A DNA stretch of 64,000 bases from Gracilariopsis chorda (GCA_003194525.1 NBIV01000057.1:1-64000); one strand, 5' to 3'; counted from the first letter of the stretch, positions 41,101 through 51,413 are shown. Made by a program: numbers and translations. The notes: generated by a model not told the origin, from the sequence alone.

Positions 41101-43816
41101 AAGTTTCCCGGTAACGGGTTCTCAGATTTATCTCGCGATGCGAGTAGTTCGTCAAAATCAGCATCCTCGTCCCAGGTTTCTGGCCTAGCCTCGACGGCAT
41201 GTTCCGGATTATCCGGATCTATAGCCATGAAACATGGGACTTCATCATCCTCCGTTGGGAGTGCTTCCCCACTTGTGGGTAACCGCGACAAAGCGTCGGC
41301 CTGGGTGTTCTGCGCGCCCTTTTTATAAATGACTTGAAAGTCATATTCCGCGAGGCGGAGTCTCCAGCGCATGAGGCGTCCCGACGGGTCGGAGGTATTC
41401 ATCAACCACCTCAATGAGGAATGATCCGTGTACACGGTGAAGTGAACTCCCATAAGGTAGGGGCGCAGAGTGGTCATCGCCCATACGACGGCGAGGCACT
41501 CTTTCTCCGATACGGAGTAGTTCCGCTCATGAACATTGAGCGAGCGCGACCAATAACCAATTGGATGTCGTTCCCCCTCGGGGGTGGTTTGAAAAACAGC
41601 ACACCCGACTTGGTAGTCGCTCGAGTCCGTATCTACGGAGTATGGCAACCCAAGTTTTGGGAGATGTAGGATTGGTGCTGATGTGACAGCCTCCTTTAAG
41701 GAGTTAAAAGCTTCCGACTGCTCGGGCGTAAATGTTCCCAGTTTTGGGGGGTTCCCCTTTCGCAACAACGCGTTCAGGGGCGCTGCAGTATCCGAAAAGT
41801 TCGGGATAAACCGTCGATAGACGTTGACCAGCCCCAGGAAGGAGCGCAGTTCCGTTTGAGTACGGGGTTCTTTCGCCTCAACGAGGGATTTGACTCGAGC
41901 TTTCTCGATCTCTAACCGTCCAGGACGGATAATGTGACCCAGATACTTCACAGTATCTGTGAAAAACTCGCATTTCCTCAACTTGAGGGTAATTCCCGCA
42001 TCGCGGAGTACGGTCAGCACGTCTCGGACGTGAGTGAGATGGTCGTCCAACGAGTTGGAGAAGATGATAATATCATCAAGGTAGACCAGACAACTCCGCC
42101 ACTTAAAGCGGTTGAGTAGAATATCGACTGCACGCTGAAAGGTGGCGGGGGCGTTGGTTAACCCAAATGGCATCCGCTTGAAGCAGTACGTTCCTGCATG
42201 GCAGGTGAATGCGGTTTTGTCGCGATCCTCCTGTCTGACAGGTACTTGCCAATATCCCCAATTGGCATCAAGGGCCGTGAACACGGTGGCGTCTCCAAGG
42301 GAGTCAATGCACTCGTCCATACGAGGGATGGGGTACGTGTCCTTAACAGTCACGGCATTGAGCCGGCGGTAGTCGACACAGAACCTCCAGGTTCCGTCGG
42401 CCTTTAAAGCCAGTACAACTGGGGATGCCCAGGGTGATTGAGCAGGCTCAATCACACCTGCGCGGAGCATCTTGTCCACTTGGGACTGCTTCTCCTCCCG
42501 AGCTTTCGGACCTGCCCTGTAAGGGGGTTGTGCAACCGGTCGCGCACCGGGGATTAAATCGATCCGGTGTTCCGTTGCATTAATCTCGCCAAGCGAGCCA
42601 TCCCAAATTGTGGTGAATTCCCGTAACATGGTACGGAGTTTGTCGCGGTGCGACTCTGGCACGTGGCTGAAGTCCAGCGCTTCCAGTGCTTTTTCCGGGT
42701 CAATCCGGTCGTTGATCGATGGAGCATTGTCCTGTGGAACAGGTGTGGTTCGCAATTCCGAGTTACTTGGTATGTTCGACGCTGAAGTAGCGGTTTCCTC
42801 CCCCTCCTTAGACTTGACGTCTTCGGACGGCGGGGCGAACTCCTCAGAAGAGGTGGTAACTCCGAGTACATCGGTGGCTGTCATCTTTGTTGGCAGCATT
42901 CCCATAGGATGGGGGGTTACAATCCCAATTACTTGGTGTTTGACCAGATACTGGGGGTGTTTGCCAAGGTTGGCCACCAATATCCGGAAAGGAACATCCG
43001 GGGAAATGGAGACAATTCCATTAGCCAGCGCCAGCTGGGATTTCTCGTACAACGAGGCGAGGGGTTGTATAACCCGAGGACCGTGTTGACGGGAATTTAC
43101 CTGCACCCAGACTTGGGACTCAGCCGGTATAGAAACCGAGGCAGCGAAGCGGAGCTTGGTTGACTCGCGGGACGCGGGCGGTGGTTCCTGCGCAGCAGGG
43201 AGCGGAACTTGTTTCCGAGAGGACCTCTTTAGCGGGCAGCGAACAATCGGAACCGACGATCCGTCGTCAAGTTCTACACGCCTGAGGCGGGGCCTGATTG
43301 CGTCGACAAATCTGTCGCAGTAATCACATCCCAGTATGACTGGTGCTGCCAATGAACGGCAAACGATGAAGTCCAACTTCACCACAGAGGTACCAAGTCT
43401 CACGAAGAGGTCCACTGTGCCCACCGTTTGTAACGGATTGTTGTTCGCATCCGAAATGTCGGGGACCGCGTCAGAGCGGATACGAGACCGCACAAGCGGG
43501 GGTAACAATTATTCCACAACAAAGTTGGGGCCTGCACCTGTATCCAGGACGGTGAGAAACCTCACCATAAACTGGGGATCAAGGCCAAGGTCGGCATAGA
43601 CCTTATAATTGCGCTTGGCCAAGACCAAGACTCTACCGGCAATCCGGGGATTTTTACTCCGTATCCACGGGCGACGCAACACACCGAGGTGCGCAGAGTC
43701 CGCGTCAGCGGTGTCTTTCCTCGAGAGGACTTTCACCGGGGAGCGAGGCGGGGACGCCTCGGGCGCCAACAGCCTCGTTCTTGAGGACGCCACTCCCAAA
43801 GGGGAGACTCCCTCAG
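38106..43816 (-). pseudogene. pol: chromovirus pol polyprotein (copy B), one nonsense codon
   Basis: About 1900 codons on the - strand with the same domain order as copy A: retropepsin (DTGAGPNF), RT with YLDD, RNase H, HHCC/D,D-E integrase, a linker of about 510 residues and a chromodomain ending at 38106. It is uninterrupted except for TAA at 43509-43511, where copy A has TCA (Ser), three codons after the protease GPNFV. The frame is -1 relative to gag and is open across the gag stop, which fits expression by -1 frameshifting, though I could not identify a slippery site. With one point change it may have lost activity only recently. Confidence 0.93.
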
Positions 43817-45991
43817 CTAGATTTCCGCCTTCGGCGGTGGGTTGGTTTCCTCGACAACGAGTGCTTCATCCCGTTGACGGGGGTTTCTATCCGCATAAGC
43901 GGTGGTTGCAACGGATGGTTGCGTGATCTCCCGAATCGGGGTGTATGAAGCTTGCCGCGCACGCGGGGTCTGTGGTAGGGCATGGGAAAAGTCCGTTTTA
44001 GCACGGAGGTAGGAAGCCGTCGGGACGGAACGTTTCTCCTCTGTAGTGAGGGCCTCATAATTTGCCACCACCTTGGCCATATCCTTCAGTGAACAATTAC
44101 ACTGAGGTGAGGTATGGCCATGGGTATAGCACAGGTGGCATACGAGAGACAACACCGCGACACGTGGATTATTATTCCGAGTATCGGAGAAGCGAACCGC
44201 AGGGCGGGTGTCAGTCCATCCAGGCCGTTGATAACGGGATTGACCGTTTGAAAACGGGAGTCGTTGGGGTTGAACCCGACTGTTACCACTGTACAAAACG
44301 GGGTCTTCCGTTCCAGTATCACGGGTCATCTCCGTCGTTGACGGCAAATCACTGGTGGGTATCGACACACCATCCCCCTGCACTAAATGCACGGTATCAA
44401 ATCCCTGTCCAGGGTTCCCATCCGCGGTGAGCGGGAGTGAGGAAGCTTCGCTTTCCAGCAACAACGCCTTGGCGGATTTAGACCGATTGTTCGGAGTTCT
44501 TGCACGAAGTGCATCCCCTTCCGCTCGGGCGTGTTGAACCAGCTCGAGGTAGGTGATCCTCCGCTTGTCCTCCCGATAACGGGTAACTAAACTCCGGATT
44601 GCCGGGTCAAGACCATCGATGAACATGGTACTGCGCTCTCCAGCGGGGTATACGTTACCACATCTGTGGAAAGCCTTGTTAATGCGCACCGAGTAATCGG
44701 TCTCGGTCTCTCCAGCACGCTGGCGTGTATCTCGCAAAGCGAGGATAGCCTGCTGAATAGCGGTTTTGGTGGCGTAGGAGCGCAGAAGATACTGCACAGC
44801 CTCCGGCCAGCAAGTAACTCCTCCCTCGGAGGCGCGAGAAGATCCTCTGACAGAGGCGTATTGGTCCTCCGCCACTCCCCGTAAGAAATACGGTAAAGCC
44901 AAATAGGCTTGTCCCTCATTCATACCGAGGATATCGGCCTTCGCTACAAAGCGGGATAGGAAATCCAGTACTAGGACTGGGTCCTCTCCAGTAAAATACT
45001 GGTTGCGGAGGGAGATCTGCATTCGCTTAATGCATTCTCGCACCTTTCCCGTACCACGGGGCGTACGTCCAAGTGACGAATCTTCGAGCCGGTAGTACCG
45101 GTATGATAAAAGCTTCCGGTAATCCGGGTTTGTCGGTTTCAATTCCCGGAGACCGGGGTGTCTTCTCCCCTTCTGGCGGGTTCGGACCACACCTTCAGTG
45201 GCCGATGACCGCTTCGAGCGGGAGGAGTAGCCTCGCTTCTCGTCCTCCGAGTCGGAGTCCGAGGAGCTCGAGCTAACCGAATGGTTTCGGGATGAGTCCG
45301 ACGATGTCGAAGAATCGGAGTCCGAATATTTTCGGTGGTGTTTCCGTCGGTGACGGCGTTTCTTCTTCCCAGCAAGCTGGTCGTTGTGCGATGCCTCGTT
45401 TACCGGATCACCCGGGGATGGTTTGTGCATGAGGACGAACTGCTCCAGCGTCTCCAGGCGGGCACCAATCCGATCAAATCGGGCTTCAACTCCTTCGATG
45501 AAGGTGGCAGGTTGTCCCAAACTCTCCAACACGGAGTTGACGTCAGACCGTAAAATACGGAGTTCCTCGGCGACCTCCTTTACGGGGGTTGCCGAGACCA
45601 CCTCTTGGAGGGATTTTAGTTCCCCTACAAGGGTGTCATGGGTGGTCCACAGAGCGCGGACCTGGGATTCCAGGGAAGTCCCCTGGAGGGTGTTATCGCC
45701 AGTTCCACGGGGGCTTGAAGCCACGACAGCGGGAGCAGGCCGGGGTGCCCGGGGCACTGCGGCAACAGCCGGAGTCGATGCTGCATTCCCCTGCGGGGGT
45801 GATAATGAGGGCAAAAGGAGGTTCCGGGGTTCCCGGTCGGGGGTATCATTCCGCGATGAAGCGGCGCCAGTACGGCTGGAACCTGTCCGTATAGGGATAC
45901 GGGGTACGAACCGAACTTCGGATGTGTCCGCGTTGTCGCGGGAGCGACTACGCGTAACTACTGGCTCCGCATCGGAGGGACTTCTCGACAT
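43817..45991 (-). CDS. gag: chromovirus Gag (copy B), intact, 724 aa
   Basis: ATG at 45991, stop at 43817. An N-terminal disordered Arg/Ser/Pro region is followed by a predicted coiled coil (ESQVRALWTTHDTLVGELK and neighbours, residues about 105-190), a Lys/Arg then Ser/Asp-rich low-complexity stretch (about 205-265), the capsid region (CIKRMQISLRNQYFTGEDPV to YRED) and a C-terminal nucleocapsid knuckle CHLCYTHGHTSPQC (C-x2-C-x4-H-x4-C). It would assemble the particle and bind element RNA. The Ser/Asp-rich insert is unusual for Gag and could be phosphorylated; that is inference. Confidence 0.92.
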   Translation of the reverse strand: MSRSPSDAEPVVTRSRSRDNADTSEVRFVPRIPIRTGSSRTGAASSRNDTPDREPRNLLLPSLSPPQGNAASTPAVAAVPRAPRPAPAVVASSPRGTGDNTLQGTSLESQVRALWTTHDTLVGELKSLQEVVSATPVKEVAEELRILRSDVNSVLESLGQPATFIEGVEARFDRIGARLETLEQFVLMHKPSPGDPVNEASHNDQLAGKKKRRHRRKHHRKYSDSDSSTSSDSSRNHSVSSSSSDSDSEDEKRGYSSRSKRSSATEGVVRTRQKGRRHPGLRELKPTNPDYRKLLSYRYYRLEDSSLGRTPRGTGKVRECIKRMQISLRNQYFTGEDPVLVLDFLSRFVAKADILGMNEGQAYLALPYFLRGVAEDQYASVRGSSRASEGGVTCWPEAVQYLLRSYATKTAIQQAILALRDTRQRAGETETDYSVRINKAFHRCGNVYPAGERSTMFIDGLDPAIRSLVTRYREDKRRITYLELVQHARAEGDALRARTPNNRSKSAKALLLESEASSLPLTADGNPGQGFDTVHLVQGDGVSIPTSDLPSTTEMTRDTGTEDPVLYSGNSRVQPQRLPFSNGQSRYQRPGWTDTRPAVRFSDTRNNNPRVAVLSLVCHLCYTHGHTSPQCNCSLKDMAKVVANYEALTTEEKRSVPTASYLRAKTDFSHALPQTPRARQASYTPIREITQPSVATTAYADRNPRQRDEALVVEETNPPPKAEI

Positions 45992-46076
45992 GAGAAAATA
46001 CCGTTACGACGCGAAACGATCACGGAACTTCCGGTAAATAAAAACAAACCTCGTAAGAGGGAAAACAAAAACCGAT

Positions 46077-46093
46077 TCTAGGTCGGGAGACCA
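46077..46093 (-). promoter_or_regulatory. candidate primer-binding site of copy B
   Basis: Three bases after the 5' LTR (on the - strand) the sequence TGGTCTCCCGACCTAG begins with TGG, complementary to a tRNA 3' CCA end. The priming tRNA cannot be identified from this window. Confidence 0.55.
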
Positions 46094-46096
46094 CTT

Positions 46097-46921
46097 TGTG
46101 GTGCAATGCCCCAAAGGGGAAAAACACCGAAAGACGTTCGGGATCTTCCTCTCACGAAGTGAACCCAGTTGGTTAGAGCCCTCCCAGAGGTGTCACGGCG
46201 AAGCCGGTTTGTAAGACCAGGGACACCTGTCGCGACTCGCGCAGGGAGGTGAAGGCGAAGAATCGGTATCCGCGTGAGCGGGGTGTGATCCTCAGTAGAG
46301 GTATGTTTCCACGTAAGTGGGGGTGTGTGAGCGGATGCGCACACGAGGGCTGCGGATAGCGGGAGGTGCTACCCTAAAAAGGGGAAAAAGGAAGGGCGAA
46401 GAGGAGAAAAAGAGGGCGAAGTGAGTCGCGAGAGCGACGGGGACGAACGGCGATGCCGGTAACAATATCCCTATACAGGGCGAAACACCAATGCAATTGG
46501 AACAAGTATACTCCCAGTGATGGGTCCCTTTAGATGTGCAAGGCGGTTAGATGTCCCGTGGTTTACGGCGTTTCCCTCCAAGGAGGAGTAGAGTACGCGC
46601 GCAAGCGGCAACAACTAGAGCCAATTCCCCAGGTTGGGGTCCCTTGTTGGGGAAGGTTTACTGGTGCGACGGCAGTGCGTCGTCGCACTAAGTACTAGCT
46701 TCCCAGAAATGGGTGTGGAAATAATAAACAATATTAACTAAAATACTCCACATTTCGTGGCAACATCCACTACTGTGGCCAATCGCCAATTGACCCAAAA
46801 CCGTGTCCCACGTGTCCATACCCGCCATTGTGGGGCGTAGTTCATATACACACTACACAACCAATAATATCGGGAAAACGATCAAGTACCAAGAATCCCT
46901 CCCTGAGGGCGTTGCACTACA
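46097..46921 (-). repeat. 5' LTR of copy B
   Basis: 825 bp, nearly identical to 37025-37849. Seen differences include a C-to-T in the 8-bp hairpin stem near 46676 that turns a G-C pair into G-T. Confidence 0.96.
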
Positions 46922-46926
46922 GTTTG

Positions 46927-47125
46927 CGACAAGCAGATCACATTTTCTGTGCATCTAATGAGATGTGCACTGATTCTGGGCGCTCGTGCGTGCTTCAGTG
47001 TCGGGGGGGTAATTTCGCTGCGCTCCGCTTCTTCACCTTTCTTCTCAACGGTTAAAACCTTCGAGAATACATCCCCTCCACGTTCTATCCGAACGCAATC
47101 TCCCAACGCTACCTCAAATCTCTTC
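46927..47125 (-). pseudogene. ligA: NAD+-dependent DNA ligase, middle part: end of OB fold and zinc finger
   Basis: Short piece between copy B and the solo LTR. It reads KRFEVALGDCVRIERGGDVF, the LigA OB-fold strand (usual form xxIGDxVxVxRAGDVIP), and ends RCTENVICLSQT, the second half of the four-Cys zinc finger. The first Cys pair expected about 20 residues earlier is not present (TPPTLKHARAP), so zinc binding is probably lost. Confidence 0.85.
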
Positions 47126-47130
47126 AATGC

Positions 47131-47997
47131 TGTGGAGCAACGCTTTTTTGGCGGACTTGGCGAAGATCCTCTTCATATGAGGTTGATCCCCATTGGGTTG
47201 ATGCTTCTCATTATATGAGTTTTCCCTAGGAAGAGGTGTGTCAGGATGGCCCCTGCAAGGGGATGGCTCCCCGATAGGGTGGTTATGAATAGCCCTGTAT
47301 GGGTGTAACGCGTGGTACGCGTCTGAATTTTTGGCTCTGAATTCGAAATTCTATTGCTTAGTTTTTACTTTGGCCTTGACACTAGTTTCTCCACGTGTAT
47401 GGCCCTTATAAATTGTTCACTAGTTTATTTAACTGGTTTAGATAATTCTAGTCAACCCTACTTAGGGACGAGTGACCTCGCGGTCGTGAGTCCAAAGTAA
47501 ACTCAACGAATTGTGCCTCTAACTACAACAGCCCTCGTCGGGTTTCCACTCCTCACGGAGAGTATCCACCAGTGGATCCCATTTATTTATACCCTTAGGA
47601 ACGCTTAGAGTATCTGTATCACACTGCCCGTGGGGCTCCTAACTCTACTGCTATTATTGCTTGTGTTTCCTTTCGAGGACAGGTTCCGGCCCCGTGTAGA
47701 GATATCTCTTCTTGTTTTCCCCTCGTCCCTTCGGGTCTGTGGCCTGCAAGTGCACCAAACTCATCCGCTTTTATGATGGTTGCTTTTCCCGCTTTCGGAT
47801 CTTTACACTGATTACACCGAATCCCGTACTGGATCCAATCCCGACGCACAACCTCTGTAGTTCATTCTTGAATCACCCTTAGAGTTACGTCCCAAATCTA
47901 GGTGGAATAGAGGGCTCTGTTCACTAGCTTACCTCTCCTGGGGACAAGGATTCGAAAAACTTGAGGTGCACTTCCCGCCGCCGGGTTTTGCTCTACA
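47131..47997 (-). mobile_element. old solo LTR of the chromovirus family inside the ligase gene (867 bp)
   Basis: On the - strand it begins TGTAGAGCAAAACC and ends TTGCTCCACA, paralleling TGTAGTGCAACGCC and TTGCACCACA of copy B. It carries the family hairpins: CCCCT-gca-AGGGG at 47250-47262, ACGCGT-ggt-ACGCGT at 47308-47322, ATCCAC-ca-GTGGAT at 47564-47577. The flanking 5-mers aatgc (47126-47130) and acttc (47998-48002) agree at three of five positions. Removing the LTR and one 5-mer restores the ligase frame (GATGAAGTGAAGAGA, D-E-V-K-R) at the length expected for LigA. The divergence makes it older than copy B. Confidence 0.82.
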
Positions 47998-48002
47998 ACT
48001 TC

Positions 48003-48899
48003 ATCAAAGTTGTGAAGCATTGCCAGCGACAGCATTGTACCCCCAATTTTTACGAGTTCAAAGAACGCCACTGATGTTATCAGCCCAGCCCATGAGACCT
48101 GTATCACAATATCTTTCAATTGAGTAACTTTTGACTGTACCGCAAACTTGTAGGCGATCGCTCCTCTTGGCACACGCGCTGTGCGTCCAGCTGCCTCACG
48201 AGCACGCACATCGTCAAGTTTGAACACAAACCCGTCCACCTCCATTGCTAGCGATGATCTGTTTCCTTCTATTCGCGACGCAAACTTTTCGGCCTCGGAA
48301 ATACCAGAACATGTCTTACGCATCGACAACTCGCCAAATGCCCATGCCGCAAGGCTCAAAAAAGTCTCTGCATGCGTGCGCCATGCGTTGTGCACATCTG
48401 GCACAATTGCACTCACTCCATTCTCATCTCGAGTACCACCTTCATCCAAAGCCCTAGTTAGGCATTCGTAACAAATTTATCGCAAACGTCTCGCCTTCGC
48501 CTGAGCTGGAGTTTTGTGTTTCAAAGCACCAGCAGCGATATTGCACGAATTACTGAGAGCTCGGTTGAGGGACGTATTCATCTCGTTGAATTCTGCTTTT
48601 GAAATATACACTTCACCTCGGATAACTACCATGTTTGGAGCCACAGCATCGGGAATGCATTCTGCAACTCCTCTGCCCAACAGCGCCTCCCTCACGTTCT
48701 CTGTAACTTCATATCCGATTCTACCGGTTCCCCGAGTCAATTCATGGCACAGGTGGCCATTTTGATACTCCACGCACAGGGCCACCCCCATCGATCTTCA
48801 GCTCTTCAGCGAGATCTTTGACTTTGCGGTTGATGCCTTGTTCATGAAAGCCGTGAGGGCAGAGTAAGTGTAGAAGTTGTCCTGCGAAAGCATCAGCGC
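48003..48899 (-). pseudogene. ligA: NAD+-dependent DNA ligase, 5' part: adenylation domain
   Basis: Bacterial-type LigA joins DNA nicks using NAD+. Seen in order: MLSQDNFYTYSALTAF (48893 down), matching the conserved MLSLDNAF stretch; LAEELKIDG with the adenylated Lys of motif KxDG at 48796-48798; CVEYQNGHL and TRGTGRIGYEVTENVR; VIRGEVYI; an NAAAG-like CNIAAGALK; then, after an in-frame TAA at 48477-48479, EVDGFVFKLDD (motif IV), GAIAYKFAVQSKVTQL (motif V), QVSWAGLIT in place of QVGRTG, and LHNFDE. The KxDG segment is one frame off from sequence on both sides. The N-terminal NMN-binding domain Ia cannot be traced before 48899. Eukaryotic nuclear genes normally encode ATP-dependent ligases, so this points to a transferred gene, now dead. 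Confidence 0.88.
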
Positions 48900-50021
48900 T
48901 CTATGTCAGCTCTCTAGAAAAAGTTCTGTTGAGGTCGGCACCCCTGCATAGAATGAGTCCTGCGCATCGACAGCCTCTGCAGAGATTAAGTTTTCAAATG
49001 CGAGCTCATCCTTCGAAGGGGTTTGTAAGTATCATGTTTTGTGAGAATAGTCAAAAGATGATAAATGGAAACCAAACGCTATTTTGTTGCGCCATCCGTT
49101 CCCGATTGGGGTAAAGATCAATGATTTCTACAGATGTGCTCGTGCAATTCTACGAAGCCATAATAATGAAAGTGGCGTCTCTTATTTCGCGGTGAAATTT
49201 GTCTGTTAGCTCCAGAGAAGATGCAGTAAATTGTAGCCAATGAACGTAAACTTTGCTGATATCGACAAATTATTCTACAGATTTGTAGAATGCAATACAT
49301 TGCTCCAGTTCGGTGATTGATTCATTGAATTCGTTTTGTAGATCGTGCATAGCACAAAAGTATTTTCTTTTGCTCCAAATAAATACCGCTAGACATTCAG
49401 GAAAATTTATGCCTGTGCCTGTGACACAAAAAAGAGAGAAAGCAAAGAACACAAAACGGAATATGAATGGATCAAGATTTTGTGCTTAAACATAGCAAAA
49501 AGTCTACCGGTACGGATTTCTGAGCTGCTGCCGTTGAAACCCGCCTTAAGTAGTCTAACTGCTTGAGTCCACGAAACTAAACTGCTGCGACATATTGACG
49601 TCATTGGTTTCAGCATTGACGTCAACCTGTTGCTCTCTATTTTGAAAAATTATATCTTTTTTTCTTCAATACCCAGAGTGTTTTTCGACAAGATCGTGTT
49701 TGCCTGCCAGCTGACGCTTGCGACGAAAGCAAGGTAATTTACACGGAATAGAATGGAATGTGTCAGGCATTCCCCCCAACTGTTGCCCTAAGTGGAAAAG
49801 ACTGGGAGGGGGTGGAGTCCCTATGAGATTCGATCTCATTTTAAGGGCCAACCCCCTCTCGCCGCTTCCACCCAGGCGCCTCCGCCCCAGCAGATGCGCG
49901 CGCTGCCACGCGATTGTTCAGCTTTGTCGTGTAGAACGCCGCCGTCCAACGCTACCTTGCAAACCGCCCCCGCCTTTCCCACTCACCTGCAGCCCAACGA
50001 CAGCAAACGCCGAACTTTGTC
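48900..50021. other. intergenic, no gene recognised
   Basis: Should contain the ligase 5' end, but domain Ia is not recognisable. The left half has short - strand frames only. From about 49790 the GC content rises before the ZNF706-like gene, consistent with its promoter/5' leader. Confidence 0.35.
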
Positions 50022-50261
50022 ATGAGAGGAAGAAACGGAGCTAAAGCCACCACCAACCGCGAGCGCAATGCCGCAAAGAACAAAAAGGCAAGGGGCTCTC
50101 AGATCACTTCCAATCAGTCCGCCATGAACATCATTTGTAACATTTTTCGCGCCACCTTCATGTGCACTATGAAAGAAGCCTCCCTGCGCCAGCACGCTGA
50201 GAGCAAGCATCCCGAGCATCAATTCACCGACTGCTTCCCTCATCTCGCCAAGTCCAACTAG
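50022..50261 (+). CDS. ZNF706/At2g23090-like small zinc-finger protein (79 aa)
   Basis: Complete small gene from ATG 50022. A basic, Ala/Asn/Lys-rich N-terminal half (RERNAAKNKKARG, the 4F5-like disordered region) precedes a single C2H2-type finger ending SLRQHAESKHPEH, the hallmark of the ZNF706 family (H-x3-5-H within QHxESKHP). Length, about 76-80 residues, is typical. The first half of the finger reads ICNIFRATF, where the family has C-x2-C: the second Cys codon is TTT (Phe). Either a neighbouring Cys (FMC, six residues on) substitutes, or zinc binding is weakened. The family is conserved in eukaryotes and implicated in translation and stress control; its role here is unknown. Confidence 0.72.
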   Translation: MRGRNGAKATTNRERNAAKNKKARGSQITSNQSAMNIICNIFRATFMCTMKEASLRQHAESKHPEHQFTDCFPHLAKSN

Positions 50262-50922
50262 CCGCCATATCAGCAAGCGCTATCCTCACACCCCGTATCC
50301 CAACGTCACATTACTGCGCATGTACATCTCTGTCCGCATTGCTTCGCTTGCGCTTGGAATCCTTTCAGTTCGAGTCAAAACCACTCTCCTTCGCTCCCAA
50401 CCTTCGCCACCTGCCTCCCCTGCCTGCAACACCGAGGATACCCGTAGAAATGAAAAGCGCTAGAACGATTGAGAGCACCAGGGCGGCAAAAGTATTAGCG
50501 AGGCAACCAGCCATGGAGTCGTGAACGTCGCCCACATGGAACGAGGGCAAGTTTTTGCTACCGACCCGACGTCAGCGTGAATTGGACGTAGACGTCCGCG
50601 AACAGTGTGAGAGAAACTTCTCCGTTCTACACCTACGTAGTCTTGGTAGTCACACCAATAGGCCCGGTTTTACCAAAGCGAAGAATATACAGAGCAGACA
50701 GGAATACAGCCCAAGTTATCGATGGCTCATTTTGAAGTCTCTTTGAGCTGTGGTCATCGTGTGTAGAAACAGAATAGACACACTAGCTGCCACCGCGCGC
50801 GATCGCGCAGCCATGTCGTCTCAACACCGCCGCCACCATCCGCAGTACCGCATCTCTATTGCAACGTATACACGAAAGAAGAAGTAGTTTATTGACATCA
50901 TAAGGAAAGATGGTAGCATGTC
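50262..50922. other. intergenic, no gene recognised
   Basis: Includes the 3' flank of the ZNF706-like gene. No frame above about 60 codons is convincing. Confidence 0.4.
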
Positions 50923-51351
50923 TTAGTCCTCTCTCTGCAGTTCTTCATCTATTGCTGTGGCCACCGCAAGCATGACACCCCTCCCAAGGGGACGCCGACG
51001 AATCCGCGCCACGAATACCATTCCTTCGAGAATCCCTTGTATATATAAAAGGGGAAGGCGCTCCAAACGATATTGAAGGGAAGGCTGCAGCTCACCTACT
51101 TTCTGATGGCCATCCGCTAGAGCCAGAAGTAGGCCACCAAACTGGGCAACATCGTAAGATGGGTTGATGGCGCTGTCCTGAGGCATCAGACCATACTCTG
51201 CCTGAATTGAGAGCACCTCTTCGGTGGAAGGCCCGGCCTTGGAAGCTTCGTCATCGATGAAACGACTGCGTTTAAAAGGTGGTTCCGGGAACGAATCGTC
51301 GGATATCTCTCGAACGAGCCTGGTGACATTCGGACGTGGATGTTTAGGCAT
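50923..51351 (-). CDS. hypothetical protein, 142 aa, with TATA-box promoter
   Basis: ATG at 51351, stop at 50923. The basic N-terminus (MPKHPRPNVTRLVREIS, then PPFKRSRF) resembles a nuclear localisation signal. The middle is acidic/polar and the C-terminal 90 residues are hydrophobic-rich and probably helical (FGGLLLALADGHQKVGELQ, LLYIQGILEGMVFVARIRRR). No family recognised. A TATATATA lies 55 bases upstream of the ATG on the same strand, so this is probably a transcribed gene, with a very short leader. It could also be a transposon-associated gene; nothing shows that directly. Confidence 0.5.
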   Translation of the reverse strand: MPKHPRPNVTRLVREISDDSFPEPPFKRSRFIDDEASKAGPSTEEVLSIQAEYGLMPQDSAINPSYDVAQFGGLLLALADGHQKVGELQPSLQYRLERLPLLYIQGILEGMVFVARIRRRPLGRGVMLAVATAIDEELQRED

Positions 51352-51405
51352 GGTGGGGTGGTTGGAACAATGATGTTGGAATCATCTGGTGCCAGAACAA
51401 GGTAC

Positions 51406-51413
51406 TATATATA
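51406..51413 (-). promoter_or_regulatory. TATA box of the 142-aa gene
   Basis: Perfect TATATATA 55 bases before the ATG at 51351 on the - strand. Confidence 0.5.

Larger units (their letters stand above)
37025..46921 (-). mobile_element. Ty3/gypsy chromovirus, copy B, full length, inserted in the ligase gene
   Basis: 9.9-kb element with 825-bp LTRs and a perfect 5-bp target duplication gtttg at 37020-37024 and 46922-46926. The LTRs differ at about seven positions by eye (near 99% identity), so insertion was recent. gag is intact and pol carries one nonsense codon. Compared with copy A it lacks about 1.78 kb between pol and the polypurine tract, which removes nearly all of the antisense ORF. 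Confidence 0.96.

Noticed and set aside
47131..47975. Spliceosomal intron in the ligase gene (donor-like GGTAAG near 47930, AG before 47130)
   Set aside because: The segment ends match family LTR ends, carries the family hairpins, and its removal with a degenerate 5-bp duplication restores the exact frame and expected length. No other intron is seen in the gene.
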